A stretch of DNA of 48,881 bases from Rodentibacter sp. Ppn85 (GCF_001999335.1 NZ_MLHS01000014.1:1-48881); one strand, 5' to 3'. Numbered from the stretch's first letter, positions 30,301 through 39,816 are shown. The notes: a model not told the origin generated them from the sequence alone. Numbers and translations: made by a program.

Positions 30301-31254
30301 ATCACGAATTTCGCCGCCGGAACCGGTTGCCGCACCGGGGAAAGGGGAGATAGCCGTTGGGTGATTGTGGGTTTCCACTTTCATTAAAATGTGCGTATCT
30401 TCATTATGGTAACGATATTGTCCGTCTTGATCGGCAAAGAAACGCCCCACTTTGGAGCCTTCCATCACAGCGGCGTTATCTTTATAAGCGGAAAGCACGA
30501 AATCCGGAGTTTTCTCGAAGGTATTTTTAATCATTTTGAACAAGGATTTGTCTTGTTTTTCGCCGTCAATCACCCAGTCCGCATTAAAGATTTTATGGCG
30601 ACAGTGTTCGGAATTTGCTTGGGCGAACATATAAAGTTCAATGTCGTTCGGATTACGTCCGAGTGCGGTGAAATTTTCCACCAAATAATCAATTTCATCT
30701 TCCGCTAAAGCGAGCCCCAGTTCAATATTGGCGCTTTCTAAGGCTTGGCGACCGCCGGTTAAAATATCCACTGTGGTGAACGGTTTCGGCGCTTGGTGAC
30801 GGAATAAAATTTTGGCGTCTTTGGCATCGCGAACTACCGTTTCCATCATGCGGTCATGTAAAAGTGCGGCTAATTTTTCTTGTGCTTTTTCATTTAAAGG
30901 TTGATTAAATTCAAAGTAATAGGCAAGACCGCGTTCAATTCGATCGACTTCTTTCAAACCACAATTATGGGCGATATCCGTCGCTTTGGACGACCAAGAA
31001 GAAATGGTGCCGACGCGTGGAATAACAATAAAGGTTTCACCTTTTGCTTCATGTTCTGCCAAGGTCGGACCATAATGGAGCAAGGCTTTTAGTTTCGTTT
31101 CCTGTCCGCCGGAAAGGGGCGTATTGAGTTCGACAAAATGGACGTATTCGGCATAGACGGATTGTACCGGTAGCCCGTTTTGTTGGAATTTTTGCATTAA
31201 GCCATTGATGCGAAATTCGGAAAGGGCAGGTGAGCCACGGAAAATTTGAAACAT
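27361..31254 (-). CDS. purL: Phosphoribosylformylglycinamidine synthase (FGAM synthase)
   Basis: A 1297-residue large-type PurL that converts FGAR, glutamine and ATP to FGAM in purine synthesis. The N-terminal domain is followed by two AIR-synthase-like halves ([10 protein letters not shown], then H-D-R-S-D-G-G-L) and a class I glutaminase domain at the C-terminus with nucleophile C1137 in G-V-C-N-G-C-Q-F and the His/Glu of M-P-H-P-E-R. The length matches gammaproteobacterial PurL (E. coli 1295). AAGGGAAT lies before the ATG. A PurR operator 67 bases upstream and a TATAAT between them indicate purine repression. At least five USS cores lie inside. Confidence 0.98.
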   Translation of the reverse strand: MFQIFRGSPALSEFRINGLMQKFQQNGLPVQSVYAEYVHFVELNTPLSGGQETKLKALLHYGPTLAEHEAKGETFIVIPRVGTISSWSSKATDIAHNCGLKEVDRIERGLAYYFEFNQPLNEKAQEKLAALLHDRMMETVVRDAKDAKILFRHQAPKPFTTVDILTGGRQALESANIELGLALAEDEIDYLVENFTALGRNPNDIELYMFAQANSEHCRHKIFNADWVIDGEKQDKSLFKMIKNTFEKTPDFVLSAYKDNAAVMEGSKVGRFFADQDGQYRYHNEDTHILMKVETHNHPTAISPFPGAATGSGGEIRDEGATGRGAKPKAGLTGFSVSNLVIPNFEQPWENPLSKPNRIASALDIMIEGPLGGAAFNNEFGRPALLGYFRTYEEKVNSFNGEEVRGYHKPIMLAGGIGNIRAEHVQKGEIPVGAKLIVLGGPAMNIGLGGGAASSMDSGKSKEDLDFASVQRENPEMERRCQEVIDRCWQLGEDNPILFIHDVGAGGLSNAMPELVHDGERGGKFDLRSILCDEKGMSPLEIWCNESQERYVLAVAPEKLDLFTALCERERAPFAVIGEATEEKHLTLHDSHFNNDPIDLPMNVLLGKTPKMTRNVQSSAVENPPVSQDGIELKEALHRVLRLPVVAEKTFLITIGDRSVTGMVARDQMVGPWQIPVSDVAVTTASLDSYHGEAMAIGERAPVALLDFGASARLAVAESITNIAATNIGEIKRIKLSANWMSAAGHGGEDAGLYEAVKAVGEELCPTLGITIPVGKDSMSMKTTWEENGEKKTVTAPLSLVISAFARVEDVRKTVTPQLRTDKGASRLLLIDLGEGKNRLGATALAQVYKQLGDKPADVENIDALKHFFEAMQTLVAERKLLAYHDRSDGGLIVTLAEMVFAGNCGIEVDISALGDNDLAVLFNEELGAVIQVAESELTAVREILNAHNLLPLTHELGAVTTENHIEIARGNKKLLSEKRSELRAVWAELTHQMQRLRDNPECADQEFEAKKDPNNNGLSAFLTYDPNEDIAAPYIAKGGKPKVAVLREQGVNSHVEMAAAFDRAGFAAVDVHMSDLMTGRYNLNDFNAMVACGGFSYGDVLGAGGGWAKSILFNPQLREQFSQFFANENTLSLGVCNGCQFISNLAEIIPGAENWPRFVRNKSERFEARVGLVKINDTHSLWFQGMAGSHMPIAVSHGEGRVEFKTAENLTALQAQNLIVAQYIDSHLNVTESYPANPNGSVLGITAISNVDGRIAAMMPHPERVFRAVSNSWYPEDWSEDGAWMRLFRNARVQFK

Positions 31255-31297
31255 AAGGATTCCCTTTGAGTCTGAATAGAAATGAAAATTGCACGCT

Positions 31298-31336
31298 ATT
31301 ATAAAGGAAAAGGTGGGAAAACGAAAACGTTTGCGT
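31298..31336 (-). promoter_or_regulatory. PurR operator and promoter of purL
   Basis: ACGAAAACGTTTGCGT at 31321-31336 matches the PurR consensus ACGCAAACGTTTGCGT at 15 of 16 positions. On the minus strand a TATAAT -10 lies at 31298-31303, so the operator covers the expected -35 area. It may also influence the divergent DUF924 gene at 31411. Confidence 0.85.
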
Positions 31337-31410
31337 ATTGTTTTACTGCATTCTCTCTAAAAGGATTTTCTTGTAAAATGTCGTTGTTTTTTTATTTATA
31401 GGAGGTCCAA

Positions 31411-31950
31411 ATGTCTTATCAACACGTACTTGATTTTTGGTTTAATGAGGAAACAAAACCGTTTTGGTTTGCGAAAAGTGAGGAATTTGATCGCAAAATC
31501 CGTGATCAGTTTTATGATTTATGGTTGCAGGCAGCCCAATCGGAATTAAGCCATTGGCGTGAAACGGTACATGGTCGGTTAGCTGAAATTATTGTGTTAG
31601 ATCAGTTTTCTCGTAATTTACATCGTGATAGCCCCTTAGCATTTGCGCAAGACAATATGGCAATTGCATTGGCACAAGAGGCTGTTAAACAACCCGAATT
31701 TAATAATATGACCGTGCGTGAGCGTCATTTTATGCTAATGCCTTTAATGCATAGCGAAAGCAAAGTGATTCATGCACAAGCTCTGCCTTTATTTGAACAA
31801 TTTGGCCCTGAAGAAAGCGTTGCTTTTGAATTGAAACATAAGGTTATTATTGATCGTTTCGGCCGTTATCCGCATCGTAATGCTGTGTTAGGGCGGGAAA
31901 GTAGCGCTGAAGAAATCGAATTTTTAACCCAACCGGGATCGGGTTTTTAA
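31411..31950 (+). CDS. DUF924 family protein
   Basis: A 179-residue cytoplasmic protein. Family hallmarks are the N-terminal V-L-D-F-W-F and the central G-R-L-A-E-I-I-V-L-D-Q-F-S-R-N-L-H-R followed by R-H-F-M-L-M-P-L-M-H-S-E. The fold resembles a TPR-like helical array; the biochemical role is unknown. AGGAGG lies 7-8 bases before the ATG, a very strong ribosome binding site. It is divergent from purL and shares that intergenic region, including the PurR box. Confidence 0.85.
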   Translation: MSYQHVLDFWFNEETKPFWFAKSEEFDRKIRDQFYDLWLQAAQSELSHWRETVHGRLAEIIVLDQFSRNLHRDSPLAFAQDNMAIALAQEAVKQPEFNNMTVRERHFMLMPLMHSESKVIHAQALPLFEQFGPEESVAFELKHKVIIDRFGRYPHRNAVLGRESSAEEIEFLTQPGSGF

Positions 31951-31962
31951 TAGATGGAATGA

Positions 31963-31990
31963 AAAGTGCGGTTAATTTTAACCGCACTTT
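31963..31990. terminator. USS-pair terminator between DUF924 and FNT genes
   Basis: 13-bp inverted uptake cores with a 2-base centre. It separates two convergent genes and can act on both strands. Confidence 0.8.
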
Positions 31991-31997
31991 GTGAAAT

Positions 31998-32792
31998 TTA
32001 GATCTGGTAATCTTCTTTCAATAAATGACGATAAGCGTACAGATAAGATGCCCCCACAAATGCCGCCCCACCGGTGACATTGCCGAGAAAAACCGGCACC
32101 ATATTTAAGAAAAATTCACCCCATGTTACATTTGCGCCTGCAAAGATTCCCGCCGGAATAATAAACATATTGGCGACAAAATGTTGTAAGCCGATAAGGA
32201 CGAAGATCATCACAGGAAACCACATGGCAAGAATCCGACCCGATGTTTGTTTTGCACCAAAATAAAACCAAATGCCCATGCAAACCATCCAGTTACAGGC
32301 AATGGCAGAAATAAATGCTCGTGCAAAATCCATTTGTACTTTCGTTTCGGCAATGGCTATTGTTTTAGAGACCGCAGTTCCTTCGGTTAATCCTACGTAA
32401 TGACCCAAGAAAAATGCCATAAAGAGGGCGCCGGCAAGATTGCCAAGACTAACGATAATCCAGTTTCGCATGAGTTTTTTAAAGCTTACCCGTTTACTTA
32501 AACGACCTAATGCCATCATCATCATGTTTCCGGTCGCAAGCTCACCGCCACCGATAAGAATACAAATTAAGCAAATCGGGAACACTGCCGCGCCTAATAA
32601 GGTGGCAAGTCCGCTCCATTCGGCCGGGATACCGCTGATAACTTTTAGATAAGCCATATAACCGAAACTCACATAACCGCCACCTAAAAAGCTTAATATA
32701 GTTAAGGTTTTTAGATGGCCTTGTGATTTGGCATAACTCTTGTCAATGACATCTTGTAGACTTTCATGAGGATAAAGATCACGTTGTGTCAT
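31998..32792 (-). CDS. Formate/nitrite transporter (FNT) family channel
   Basis: A 264-residue inner-membrane protein with six hydrophobic helices. Family motifs include S-F-L-G-G-G-Y-V-S-F-G near the first helix, G-G-G-E-L-A-T-G-N-M-M-M in the second, and F-V-A-N-M-F-I-I-P-A-G in the fifth, the region that carries the central histidine (H in L-Q-H-F-V-A-N-M). FNT pentamers conduct formate, nitrite or hydrosulfide. No pflB or nir genes are adjacent, so the substrate is open; FocA-like formate export during fermentation would suit this family of organisms. Confidence 0.88.
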   Translation of the reverse strand: MTQRDLYPHESLQDVIDKSYAKSQGHLKTLTILSFLGGGYVSFGYMAYLKVISGIPAEWSGLATLLGAAVFPICLICILIGGGELATGNMMMMALGRLSKRVSFKKLMRNWIIVSLGNLAGALFMAFFLGHYVGLTEGTAVSKTIAIAETKVQMDFARAFISAIACNWMVCMGIWFYFGAKQTSGRILAMWFPVMIFVLIGLQHFVANMFIIPAGIFAGANVTWGEFFLNMVPVFLGNVTGGAAFVGASYLYAYRHLLKEDYQI

Positions 32793-32951
32793 GGCGATTC
32801 CTTTTATTAACGGGTAAAGAGGTGCTATAAAAAATTAAAAGATGAAAGGCAAGGAACTGCAGTGATTTCGACAACCCAGGTAAAAAATAAAGTGTCCGCT
32901 GTTCCTATTTTCTATATCGTCATATCAAGTTATAACGAAAATGAATAACAG

Positions 32952-32974
32952 ACGGCAACCTGATCTGCTGCCGT
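32952..32974 (-). terminator. Hairpin after the AhpD-like gene
   Basis: 6-bp arms ACGGCA and TGCCGT around an 11-base loop, just past the stop on the minus strand. The T-tract is interrupted. Confidence 0.4.
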
Positions 32975-32991
32975 TGTTAAGAAATTAATCT

Positions 32992-33537
32992 TCATGCAAA
33001 AGGCTGAAGTTCCGGATTAATCGGCGTTTCGGCAATGTTATTAACATAGTTACACAATGTCGCTAAACTAACACCTAAGATCACATCAATGGCATTTTGT
33101 TGGTTATATCCCGCATCAAAGAACGTTTGTAGTTGCGCCGGTGTGAGTTTGGCTTTTTGTAATATTACGGCAAGGGTAAAACGTACAAGCGTATCTAATT
33201 TATGATCTTTCTCGATACGTGCGGTGGCACGGATTTGATTAACTAATTCTTCCTCTAACTTTAATACTTTTAAGGCAATTTTAGTGTGACCGGCAACGCA
33301 GAATCCGCAGCCGTTCACTACTGCTGCAGTAATTTGTACAACTTCCCGCTCTGTTGCGGTAAGACTGTTTCTACCGTTTATCCCACCCACGGTCCGGTAG
33401 GTTTCTAAGGCAGTCGGGGCATTGGCTAATACACCGATTAAATTTGGAATAAATCCATTGGCATTTTTAACCGCAGTTAATGCCTCTTTTGCTTCTTCAG
33501 GTGCGCTTTCAATAGTGTGAATGGAAAATTGCGACAT
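32992..33537 (-). CDS. Carboxymuconolactone decarboxylase / AhpD-like protein
   Basis: A 181-residue CMD-family protein. The start at 33537 is chosen because GAGAGGAGT precedes it; the frame extends to 33561 without support. The redox motif is C77-G-F-C80 followed by H84 in A-G-H, typical of AhpD-like alkyl hydroperoxidase partners. Such proteins take part in peroxide defence or act as small thiol reductases. No ahpC is adjacent. The family is sure, the role is not. Confidence 0.85.
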   Translation of the reverse strand: MSQFSIHTIESAPEEAKEALTAVKNANGFIPNLIGVLANAPTALETYRTVGGINGRNSLTATEREVVQITAAVVNGCGFCVAGHTKIALKVLKLEEELVNQIRATARIEKDHKLDTLVRFTLAVILQKAKLTPAQLQTFFDAGYNQQNAIDVILGVSLATLCNYVNNIAETPINPELQPFA

Positions 33538-33677
33538 AAAAACTCCTCTCATAAAAATCACTCGCAGATTGATAGTACGTGAGGAGTTTAGCTTTTGGAA
33601 AGAAATAAAGGCTATTTGATAGATGAAAAAGTTATAAGTGTGAAAAGATTATCTGAATATTTCCACACTTGATCGCG

Positions 33678-34388
33678 TTATTTTAGGAAATAAATTTCCC
33701 CATTCTCTTCCGATACTAAAATTGAGGCGTAATCAGGTCGCCAATCGCCTAATACAATGCGCTTTTTACCCTCATATTGATGAATCGCTTCGCGGTGGGT
33801 ATGCCCGTGAATCAGGCGTTGAGCATTGAATTGCTGCATTTTTGCTAAAGTGAAAGAGTGATTAACATCCATAATTTCATAGGGTTTTTGCGCTTTGTCT
33901 TTACGACTGGTTGCTCGAATTTTCTCCGCAATTTTTAACCGCACTTTTAAGGGTAAATGTAGAAACAACCATTGTCGCCATTTTTGATGGACTTTTTGGC
34001 GGAATTGTTGGTATTTTGTATCGTCAATGCAAAGCGTGTCGCCGTGGCAGAGAAGGGTGGGCGTACCGTAAAGAACAATAAGTTGATAATCAGGCAATAA
34101 GATCATACCGGTTTCTTTGGCAAAACGCCGGCCGATAAGAAAATCTCGATTGCCGTGGATAAAATAGCAGGCAATGCCTTTTTCCGTGATATTTTTAATT
34201 GCACTTTTTACTTGAGCGATTAATGGCGACTGTTCGTCATCGCCAATCCAAAAATCAAATAAGTCGCCGAGAATATAAACCGCCTCAGCAGCCGGGGCAA
34301 AATTGTGCATAAAGTCTAAGAAAAGTGCGGTCAATTTTGGTTGGGTTTCGCTCAGATGAAGATCTGAAATGAAATAAGTCTTTTTCAT
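33678..34388 (-). CDS. lpxH: UDP-2,3-diacylglucosamine diphosphatase
   Basis: A 236-residue metallophosphoesterase that releases UMP from UDP-2,3-diacylglucosamine in lipid A synthesis, at the inner face of the membrane. Metal ligands appear in order: D9 and H11 (S-D-L-H), [19 protein letters not shown] in L-C-H-G-D and H-G-H-T-H-R near the end. The length is normal. A USS core near 34324 encodes part of the N-terminal region. It is divergent from plsC. Confidence 0.97.
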   Translation of the reverse strand: MKKTYFISDLHLSETQPKLTALFLDFMHNFAPAAEAVYILGDLFDFWIGDDEQSPLIAQVKSAIKNITEKGIACYFIHGNRDFLIGRRFAKETGMILLPDYQLIVLYGTPTLLCHGDTLCIDDTKYQQFRQKVHQKWRQWLFLHLPLKVRLKIAEKIRATSRKDKAQKPYEIMDVNHSFTLAKMQQFNAQRLIHGHTHREAIHQYEGKKRIVLGDWRPDYASILVSEENGEIYFLK

Positions 34389-34474
34389 AAAATTTCCGTA
34401 AATTTTTGCCTAGATTAGCACAAAATTCCTTCTAATTTGCTATACTCCCGCGAAATTTTCTCGTAGGTATTGAT

Positions 34475-35215
34475 ATGTTAAAACTGGTTCGAATCCTTAT
34501 TGTGGTGGTTTGTTGTATTTTAATTTGTGTGTTTGGCACGATTTATTCGTTTATCCGCTTTAAAAATCCAAGTAATGTGGGGGTGATGGCGCGTTGGTTC
34601 GGGCGTTTGTATCCGCTTTTCGGTTTACAGGCAGAACACCGTTTCCCGAAAAATAAAGAAAATCTTGGACGGGCGATTTATATTGGCAATCATCAAAATA
34701 ATTACGATATGGTAACGATTTCTTATATGGTGTTGCCTCGTACAGTGAGTGTAGGGAAAAAAAGCCTGATTTGGATACCGTTTTTTGGCATTTTATATTG
34801 GGTGACGGGAAATATTTTTCTGGATAGAGAAAATCGTTCGAAAGCCCATAGCACCATGACCCAGCTTGCAGAACGTATTAATAAGGATAATCTTTCTATT
34901 TGGATGTTTCCGGAGGGTACACGTAGTCGCGGGCGCGGTCTATTACCGTTTAAAACGGGCGCATTTTATGCGGCGGTAGCGGCGGGTGTGCCTATTATTC
35001 CGGTGGTTTGTTCTACGACACATAATAAAATCGATTTAAATCGTTGGGATAACGGTAAAGTGATTTGTGAAATGATGGAACCTATTGATACTCACAATTA
35101 TAGTAAAGAAACGGTTCGAGATTTGGCAGCATATTGTCATGATGTGATGGAAAAGCGCATTGCCGAGTTAGATGCTGAAATCGCACAAACCGAAAAGGAA
35201 AGTATGAATGCCTGA
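34475..35215 (+). CDS. plsC: 1-acylglycerol-3-phosphate O-acyltransferase
   Basis: A 246-residue membrane-bound acyltransferase that makes phosphatidic acid from lysophosphatidic acid. An N-terminal hydrophobic helix (about residues 5-25) precedes the catalytic H-Q-N-N-Y-D (H73, D78; HX4D) and [11 protein letters not shown]. The stop overlaps the ftsP start by 8 bases, so the two are translated from one message. Translational coupling is likely. Confidence 0.96.
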   Translation: MLKLVRILIVVVCCILICVFGTIYSFIRFKNPSNVGVMARWFGRLYPLFGLQAEHRFPKNKENLGRAIYIGNHQNNYDMVTISYMVLPRTVSVGKKSLIWIPFFGILYWVTGNIFLDRENRSKAHSTMTQLAERINKDNLSIWMFPEGTRSRGRGLLPFKTGAFYAAVAAGVPIIPVVCSTTHNKIDLNRWDNGKVICEMMEPIDTHNYSKETVRDLAAYCHDVMEKRIAELDAEIAQTEKESMNA

Positions 35216-36617
35216 ATTTTCACGCCGTCAATTTTTAAAAAACACGGCAATTTCAACCGCACTTGCCTGCGTACCTGCACCTTTAATGGCGGCAAGCCGT
35301 GCAAAATTGACGGTGCCGCCGTTGATTGAAGTTCGCCGTGGTCGTCCGATTATTTTGACGATGGAAGAAACGGGATATCAGTTAGACGGCAAACATCAAG
35401 TTAGCGTATGGGGCTTTAATGGCAATTATTTAGGGCCGACAATCAAAATTAAGTCGGGCAGTTTTGCAAAACTTAATTATCACAATAATTTACCTCAACA
35501 TGTCGCTCTTTCTATTCAAGGTTTACAGACTTCCGGTGAGTTGTTTGGCGGAGCGGCCCGTGTGCTCAAAAAAGGTGAATCTTGGGCACCGATTGTACCG
35601 ATTGAACAGCCGGCGGCGACTTGTTGGTATCGTTCCGCCACATTGGCTAATTCTGCATATCAAACCTATCGTGGCTTAGTGGGAATGTGGTTGATTGAAG
35701 ATGAACAAAGTATTAAATCCGTCCTCCCCCGTAAATATGGGGTAGATGATATTCCATTGATTTTACAAGATATGGAATTTAATAGTGAAGGGTTACAATT
35801 ATTCAAACAAAATCAACCGCACTTTGTGGGGAATCGATTATTGGTCAATGGTTTGGAGTCTCCTTATTTAGATGTGCCACGTGGTTGGGTGAGATTGCGT
35901 TTGCTCAACGCCTCTTTAGCTCGGGCTTATGAGTTGCGTTTGGATAATGACCAAGATATTACGGTGATTGCAAAAGATTTAGGTTTTCTTCCGCAAGGTA
36001 ACGTGGTGAAATCTTTTATTTTGGCACCGGGTGAGCGGACGGAAATCTTAATTAATTTAAGTGAGGGGGGAAATGTTTCGCTTATTTCGGGACATAAGCG
36101 GGGTATTTTTGATAAAGTGAAACAGGTTTTTTCTTCTGATGGCGAATTAGTGGAGAATACTGTGTTGGAACTACGCCCTCAAGGTGATTTTTCCGCCTTC
36201 GCTCAAAAAATGGACGTAAAGTTTGAGACAGATGCGGTATCTGTGTTAAATGCAAAAGTGGAACAAGAGCGAACGTTTGTTTTGGATGTAACAAGCGGTT
36301 TAATTAACCAAAAACGTTTTGATCCGCGCCGTGTGGACGTGGTGGCAAAACAAGGTTCGATTGAACGGTGGATTTTGACCAGTTCTTTACCGGTTGGGTT
36401 TACCCTTCAAGGGGCGAAGTTTGTTGTAGAGAGTGATGAGAACGGTGTGCCGAAAGACAATGAGTTGGCTTGGAAAGATACGGTGTGGGTAAAAGGTAAA
36501 ACGCAAATTTTGGTTCGTTTTGATCAGTTTTCCTCTAATAACTATCCGTTTATTTTTGGCGCATCAAATCTTGTACTTGCCGATATGGGCTGCATTGGTA
36601 CGATGATTGTGCAGTAA
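35208..36617 (+). CDS. ftsP: Cell division protein FtsP (SufI), cupredoxin-like
   Basis: A 469-residue periplasmic protein exported by the Tat pathway: the signal has S-R-R-Q-F-L-K followed by a hydrophobic stretch and A-P-L-M-A-A. The body has three cupredoxin domains as in multicopper oxidases, but the His-X-His copper ligands are largely absent (for example C-W-Y-R where oxidases have H-X-H), as expected of FtsP. In E. coli it stabilises the divisome under stress. It overlaps plsC by 8 bases, the plsC-ftsP order also seen in other enterics and Pasteurellaceae. A USS core at 35256-35264 encodes T-A-L within the Tat signal. Confidence 0.94.
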   Translation: MPEFSRRQFLKNTAISTALACVPAPLMAASRAKLTVPPLIEVRRGRPIILTMEETGYQLDGKHQVSVWGFNGNYLGPTIKIKSGSFAKLNYHNNLPQHVALSIQGLQTSGELFGGAARVLKKGESWAPIVPIEQPAATCWYRSATLANSAYQTYRGLVGMWLIEDEQSIKSVLPRKYGVDDIPLILQDMEFNSEGLQLFKQNQPHFVGNRLLVNGLESPYLDVPRGWVRLRLLNASLARAYELRLDNDQDITVIAKDLGFLPQGNVVKSFILAPGERTEILINLSEGGNVSLISGHKRGIFDKVKQVFSSDGELVENTVLELRPQGDFSAFAQKMDVKFETDAVSVLNAKVEQERTFVLDVTSGLINQKRFDPRRVDVVAKQGSIERWILTSSLPVGFTLQGAKFVVESDENGVPKDNELAWKDTVWVKGKTQILVRFDQFSSNNYPFIFGASNLVLADMGCIGTMIVQ

Positions 36618-36629
36618 AGTGCGGTCACA

Positions 36630-36658
36630 AAAACCAACGTTTTTTGAACGTTGGTTTT
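36630..36658 (+). terminator. Terminator after ftsP
   Basis: 11-bp arms AAAACCAACGT and ACGTTGGTTTT with a 7-base loop, 12 bases past the stop. A USS core overlaps the stop codon. Confidence 0.75.
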
Positions 36659-36746
36659 GCCAACGGCCTCGATTAAGGGGAGGAACAAACGAGTAAGCGA
36701 GTTTGTGAATAATTTTTAGTTTGTGTTTATCAATTAAAGGGAAAAA

Positions 36747-37229
36747 ATGAAGAAAATATTCAGTTTAATTTCTATTGCAACGATGTTATTTGGTGCAATC
36801 AATGTGGCGGAAGCTAAAACAGCGGATAATCAAAAAGAGCAAAAAGCGGTTTCTCCGGAAATTTATCTTTCTGTGTTTGATACTTCGGTAGAGCCTTTTA
36901 CCGATCTCAAAACAACCGTATTACCGCGTAGTCAATCCGCTCTTCGACTTTGTTGGGTTGCCCAAGGTCAGTTTTCTGAAATGGTTAGCACGATTGAAAC
37001 TTTAAAGGCGCCAAAGAAACAAACTGTTACTGCCCAAGGTTCCCAAATATCAACTTCAAAAGATGGCAAAGTGAATGTTATTCGTAGCACATTGGAAACA
37101 TTGGATCAGGGCAGAAATTTAGTAAGATGTTGGAATTTTGATGAGTCGGATCCACTTGGTCAATATAAGATTCAAATACAAATTATGGGAAAAATTTATC
37201 AGGACTTACCGTTTAGCGTTGTAAAATAA
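36747..37229 (+). CDS. Small periplasmic protein of unknown function
   Basis: A 160-residue protein with a clear Sec signal ending A-E-A at residue 23 and AAAGGG shortly before the ATG. The mature part is about 137 residues and has exactly two cysteines, each followed by Trp (C69-W and C128-W), which could form a disulfide across a compact beta domain. The C-terminus (G-Q-Y-K-I-Q-I-Q-I-M-G-K) is strand-like. I do not recognise the family. It is monocistronic, between the ftsP terminator and a terminator shared with slyX. Confidence 0.75.
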   Translation: MKKIFSLISIATMLFGAINVAEAKTADNQKEQKAVSPEIYLSVFDTSVEPFTDLKTTVLPRSQSALRLCWVAQGQFSEMVSTIETLKAPKKQTVTAQGSQISTSKDGKVNVIRSTLETLDQGRNLVRCWNFDESDPLGQYKIQIQIMGKIYQDLPFSVVK

Positions 37230-37237
37230 TCACAAGT

Positions 37238-37273
37238 AAAAACGGATAATCATATTGTTGATTATCCGTTTTT
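37238..37273. terminator. Bidirectional terminator
   Basis: 15-bp perfect arms (37238-37252, 37259-37273) with a 6-base loop and A- and T-runs on either side. It separates the convergent unknown gene and slyX. Confidence 0.88.
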
Positions 37274-37274
37274 T

Positions 37275-37496
37275 TCAGTAATGCGGCGGCGGAGTTTCTT
37301 CTGCTTGGCTTGCGATATTTGAGGAGTGGAAATCTTTCAATTTATTCGCTACATAACGTAATTGTAGCTGAATTTTATCCATATCAAATTGTTGTTGAAC
37401 TAATGCTTGGTTTAATTCCTCTAACAACTGTTCTTGAAATGCCACTTTCATTTCAAGTTCGGCAATGCGATTTTCTAACATTTGTTGAATTTGCAT
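37275..37496 (-). CDS. slyX: SlyX family protein
   Basis: A 73-residue protein that is almost entirely coiled coil: heptads run from L7 to L50 ([19 protein letters not shown]). It ends with the typical P-P-P-H-Y. SlyX is a small cytoplasmic protein of unclear function, usually encoded next to fkpA as here (divergent, 90 bp apart). Confidence 0.93.
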   Translation of the reverse strand: MQIQQMLENRIAELEMKVAFQEQLLEELNQALVQQQFDMDKIQLQLRYVANKLKDFHSSNIASQAEETPPPHY

Positions 37497-37586
37497 AATT
37501 TATCTCTAAATTTAAAAAAAAGTTGAGAATAGCTTAAATCCGATTTAAGCTACTCGTTGCTTTTCTATTATAAAGGATTAATAAAA

Positions 37587-38309
37587 ATGTTAAAAATTCA
37601 AAAATTTTCCCTCACCGCGTTAATGGTTAGTGCGGTTGTTTCCGGAACGGTTTTTGCAGATGAAAAAGCGGATGCTAAGTTTAATGATGAGGTATCCTAT
37701 GCCTTAACCGCCTATTCTATGACGCAAGCAAAATTAATGGCAGAACAAGGCGAGATTAAGTTAAATGAAGCCCAAGTGAATAAAGCGGTAGAAGATGTAT
37801 TGAAAGGTAAATTCACCGAAGAAAAGATTAGTGAGTTGACGCAAACTTTAGAGCAGTTTCAACAAAAAATTGTTGCGCGCGAACAAGCGAAAATGAAAGA
37901 AATTGCTCGGAAGGCGCAAGATGAAGGAGATAAGTATCGTGCTGAGTTTGTCAAAAAAGAGGGCGTGAAAACCACAAAATCCGGTCTATTATATCGTGTT
38001 ATCGAAGCCGGAAAAGGTGAGTTGATTAAGCCAACGGATATGGTGAAAGTACATTACACCGGGAAATTACCGGACGGTAAAGTTTTCGACAGTTCGGTAG
38101 AGCGTGGTCAACCGGCGGAGTTTCGTTTAGATCAAGTTGTAAAAGGCTGGACCGAAGGTCTTCAATTAGTGAAAAAAGGCGGCAAAATTGAGTTGGTCCT
38201 TCCTCCTGATTTAGCTTATGGCAAACAAGGCGCAGGTGCTTCTATTCCGCCAAATTCAACGCTGTATTTTGAAGTAGAAGTATTGGATGTTAATCCTAAA
38301 GCTAAATAA
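37587..38309 (+). CDS. fkpA: FKBP-type peptidyl-prolyl isomerase FkpA
   Basis: A 240-residue periplasmic chaperone and prolyl isomerase. The ATG at 37587 has AAAGGA nine bases upstream and starts a Sec signal ending V-F-A; the frame extends upstream to 37557 without support. Residues ~25-130 are the helical dimerisation domain (V-S-Y-A-L, Q-A-K-M-K-E), and ~140-240 the FKBP domain: K-V-H-Y-T-G-K-L-P-D-G-K-V-F-D-S-S, then G-W-T-E-G-L-Q and A-Y-G-K-Q-G-A. The length fits family members. Confidence 0.96.
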   Translation: MLKIQKFSLTALMVSAVVSGTVFADEKADAKFNDEVSYALTAYSMTQAKLMAEQGEIKLNEAQVNKAVEDVLKGKFTEEKISELTQTLEQFQQKIVAREQAKMKEIARKAQDEGDKYRAEFVKKEGVKTTKSGLLYRVIEAGKGELIKPTDMVKVHYTGKLPDGKVFDSSVERGQPAEFRLDQVVKGWTEGLQLVKKGGKIELVLPPDLAYGKQGAGASIPPNSTLYFEVEVLDVNPKAK

Positions 38310-38320
38310 GTTATCAATTT

Positions 38321-38353
38321 GAATAAAACATAACCTTTGGTTATGTTTTATTC
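38321..38353 (+). terminator. Terminator after fkpA
   Basis: 15-bp perfect arms with a 3-base loop, 12 bases past the stop. Confidence 0.8.
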
Positions 38354-38408
38354 TTATCCTCCCGTCGTAAAAGAGCGGTTATTTTTAGCGTAGATTCGGA
38401 ACTTATTC

Positions 38409-39068
38409 ATGTTACATGACGAATATATTTTCACAGATGAAGATCACACCATTTTAAATTCTTATAAAGCGGTAGTGAATGGTGTGAGCGCACTTATTGG
38501 TGAGCATTGTGAGATTGTTTTGCATTCCCTAGACGATATGGAGCATTCCGCCATTTGCATTGCTAACGGGCATAATACTAATCGCCAAGTGGGTTCTCCC
38601 ATTACGGATTTAGCTCTACGAGCTTTGCATAATATGCAAAGTGAAGGTGTCTCAACACCATATTTCACAAGAGTAAAAAGCAATATTTTGATGAAATCCG
38701 TGACCATTGCAATTCGTAATAAAAACCAAAGAATAATAGGGTTGCTGTGTATTAATATTAATCTTGATGTGCCGGTTTCAAAATTTATTCAATCTTTTAT
38801 GCCCGCTATTGAGGTAGAAGAAACCTCTTCTGTGAATTTTGCTAACTCTATGGAGGATTTGGTTTCGCAAACCGTTGAAAAAACTATTGAGGAAGTTAAT
38901 GCGGATCGCACGGTAGCAAATAATAATAAAAATCGTCAAATTGTGATTTCATTATATGAAAAAGGGATTTTTGATATTAAAGATGCCATCAATTTAGTGG
39001 CGGAACGTTTGGATATTTCTCGCCATACGGTTTATCTTTACATTCGTCAAATCAAACAAGAGCAATAG
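38409..39068 (+). CDS. YheO/DauR-family transcriptional regulator
   Basis: A 219-residue regulator. Residues ~12-125 form the PAS-like YheO domain (Y-K-A-V-V-N-G-V-S-A-L-I-G, then E-I-V-L-H-S-L-D-D). Residues ~175-219 are the helix-turn-helix of the DauR type (L-D-I-S-R-H-T-V-Y-L-Y-I-R). It sits two bases upstream of tusD, as yheO does in E. coli. Whether it regulates the tus genes is untested to my knowledge. Confidence 0.92.
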   Translation: MLHDEYIFTDEDHTILNSYKAVVNGVSALIGEHCEIVLHSLDDMEHSAICIANGHNTNRQVGSPITDLALRALHNMQSEGVSTPYFTRVKSNILMKSVTIAIRNKNQRIIGLLCININLDVPVSKFIQSFMPAIEVEETSSVNFANSMEDLVSQTVEKTIEEVNADRTVANNNKNRQIVISLYEKGIFDIKDAINLVAERLDISRHTVYLYIRQIKQEQ

Positions 39069-39070
39069 TA

Positions 39071-39451
39071 ATGAACTATGTACTTGCGGTAAAAAGCCCT
39101 ATCTACGGTACGCAAGGGGCTTATCTTGCTTATCAATTTGCAGAGACCTTAATTGAAAAAGGGCACAGCATCAAACAAATTTTCTTTTTCCAAGAAGGGG
39201 TGAGCAACGGTAATCGTTTTGTTTATCCTGCCGGTGACGAAGTGAATTTACAACGATATTGGCAAGTTTTCTCTGCTAAATATAGTGTCCCTTTATGTTT
39301 ATGTGTGGCGGCTTCGCAACGTCGCGGAGTGGTAAATGAAATGACGGCGGAAAATAGAAATAACCATAATTTGGCAGAAGGATTTGTAATTACCGGTTTA
39401 GGGGAATTTATGGCTGCAACATTAAATACCGATAGAGTCATCACATTATGA
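39071..39451 (+). CDS. tusD: Sulfurtransferase TusD
   Basis: A 126-residue DsrE-family protein. TusBCD relays sulfur from TusA to TusE for 2-thiouridine synthesis in tRNA. The persulfide cysteine is C78 in L-C-L-C-V-A-A-S-Q-R-R-G, at the E. coli position. Its TGA overlaps the tusC ATG (ATGA), so translation is probably coupled. Confidence 0.96.
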   Translation: MNYVLAVKSPIYGTQGAYLAYQFAETLIEKGHSIKQIFFFQEGVSNGNRFVYPAGDEVNLQRYWQVFSAKYSVPLCLCVAASQRRGVVNEMTAENRNNHNLAEGFVITGLGEFMAATLNTDRVITL

Positions 39452-39807
39452 AAATTGCTTTTTTATTTCGTTCCGCTCCACATGGAACATCTTCTGCACG
39501 AGAAGGGTTAGATGCCTTATTAGCCGCAACGGCATTTTGCGATGAGGAGGATATCGGTGCGTTTTTTATCGATGATGGCGTGTTTAATTTGCTGAGTGGA
39601 CAACAACCGGAGCTATTATTACAAAAAGATTTTGTCCGCACATTTAAGTTATTGGATTTATACAATATCGAACAGTGTTTTATTTGTCGGGAAACTCTTG
39701 ATAAATTCGGTATTGTAGAGGATGACCTTATCGTATCGGCAAAAAAAATTGATCGCACTTTATTACTCGCTAAGCTGAATCAAGCAGAAAAATTGCTAAC
39801 ATTTTAA
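39448..39807 (+). CDS. tusC: Sulfurtransferase complex subunit TusC
   Basis: A 119-residue DsrF-like subunit of the TusBCD hexamer. The N-terminus I-A-F-L-F-R-S-A-P-H-G-T-S-S-A-R-E-G-L-D-A is typical. It overlaps tusD by 4 bases and is followed 9 bases later by tusB. Confidence 0.95.
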   Translation: MKIAFLFRSAPHGTSSAREGLDALLAATAFCDEEDIGAFFIDDGVFNLLSGQQPELLLQKDFVRTFKLLDLYNIEQCFICRETLDKFGIVEDDLIVSAKKIDRTLLLAKLNQAEKLLTF

Positions 39808-39816
39808 GGGATATTT

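Noticed and set aside
35208-36617. Active multicopper oxidase
   Set aside because: The expected His-X-His copper ligands are missing, and the plsC-ftsP context points to FtsP.
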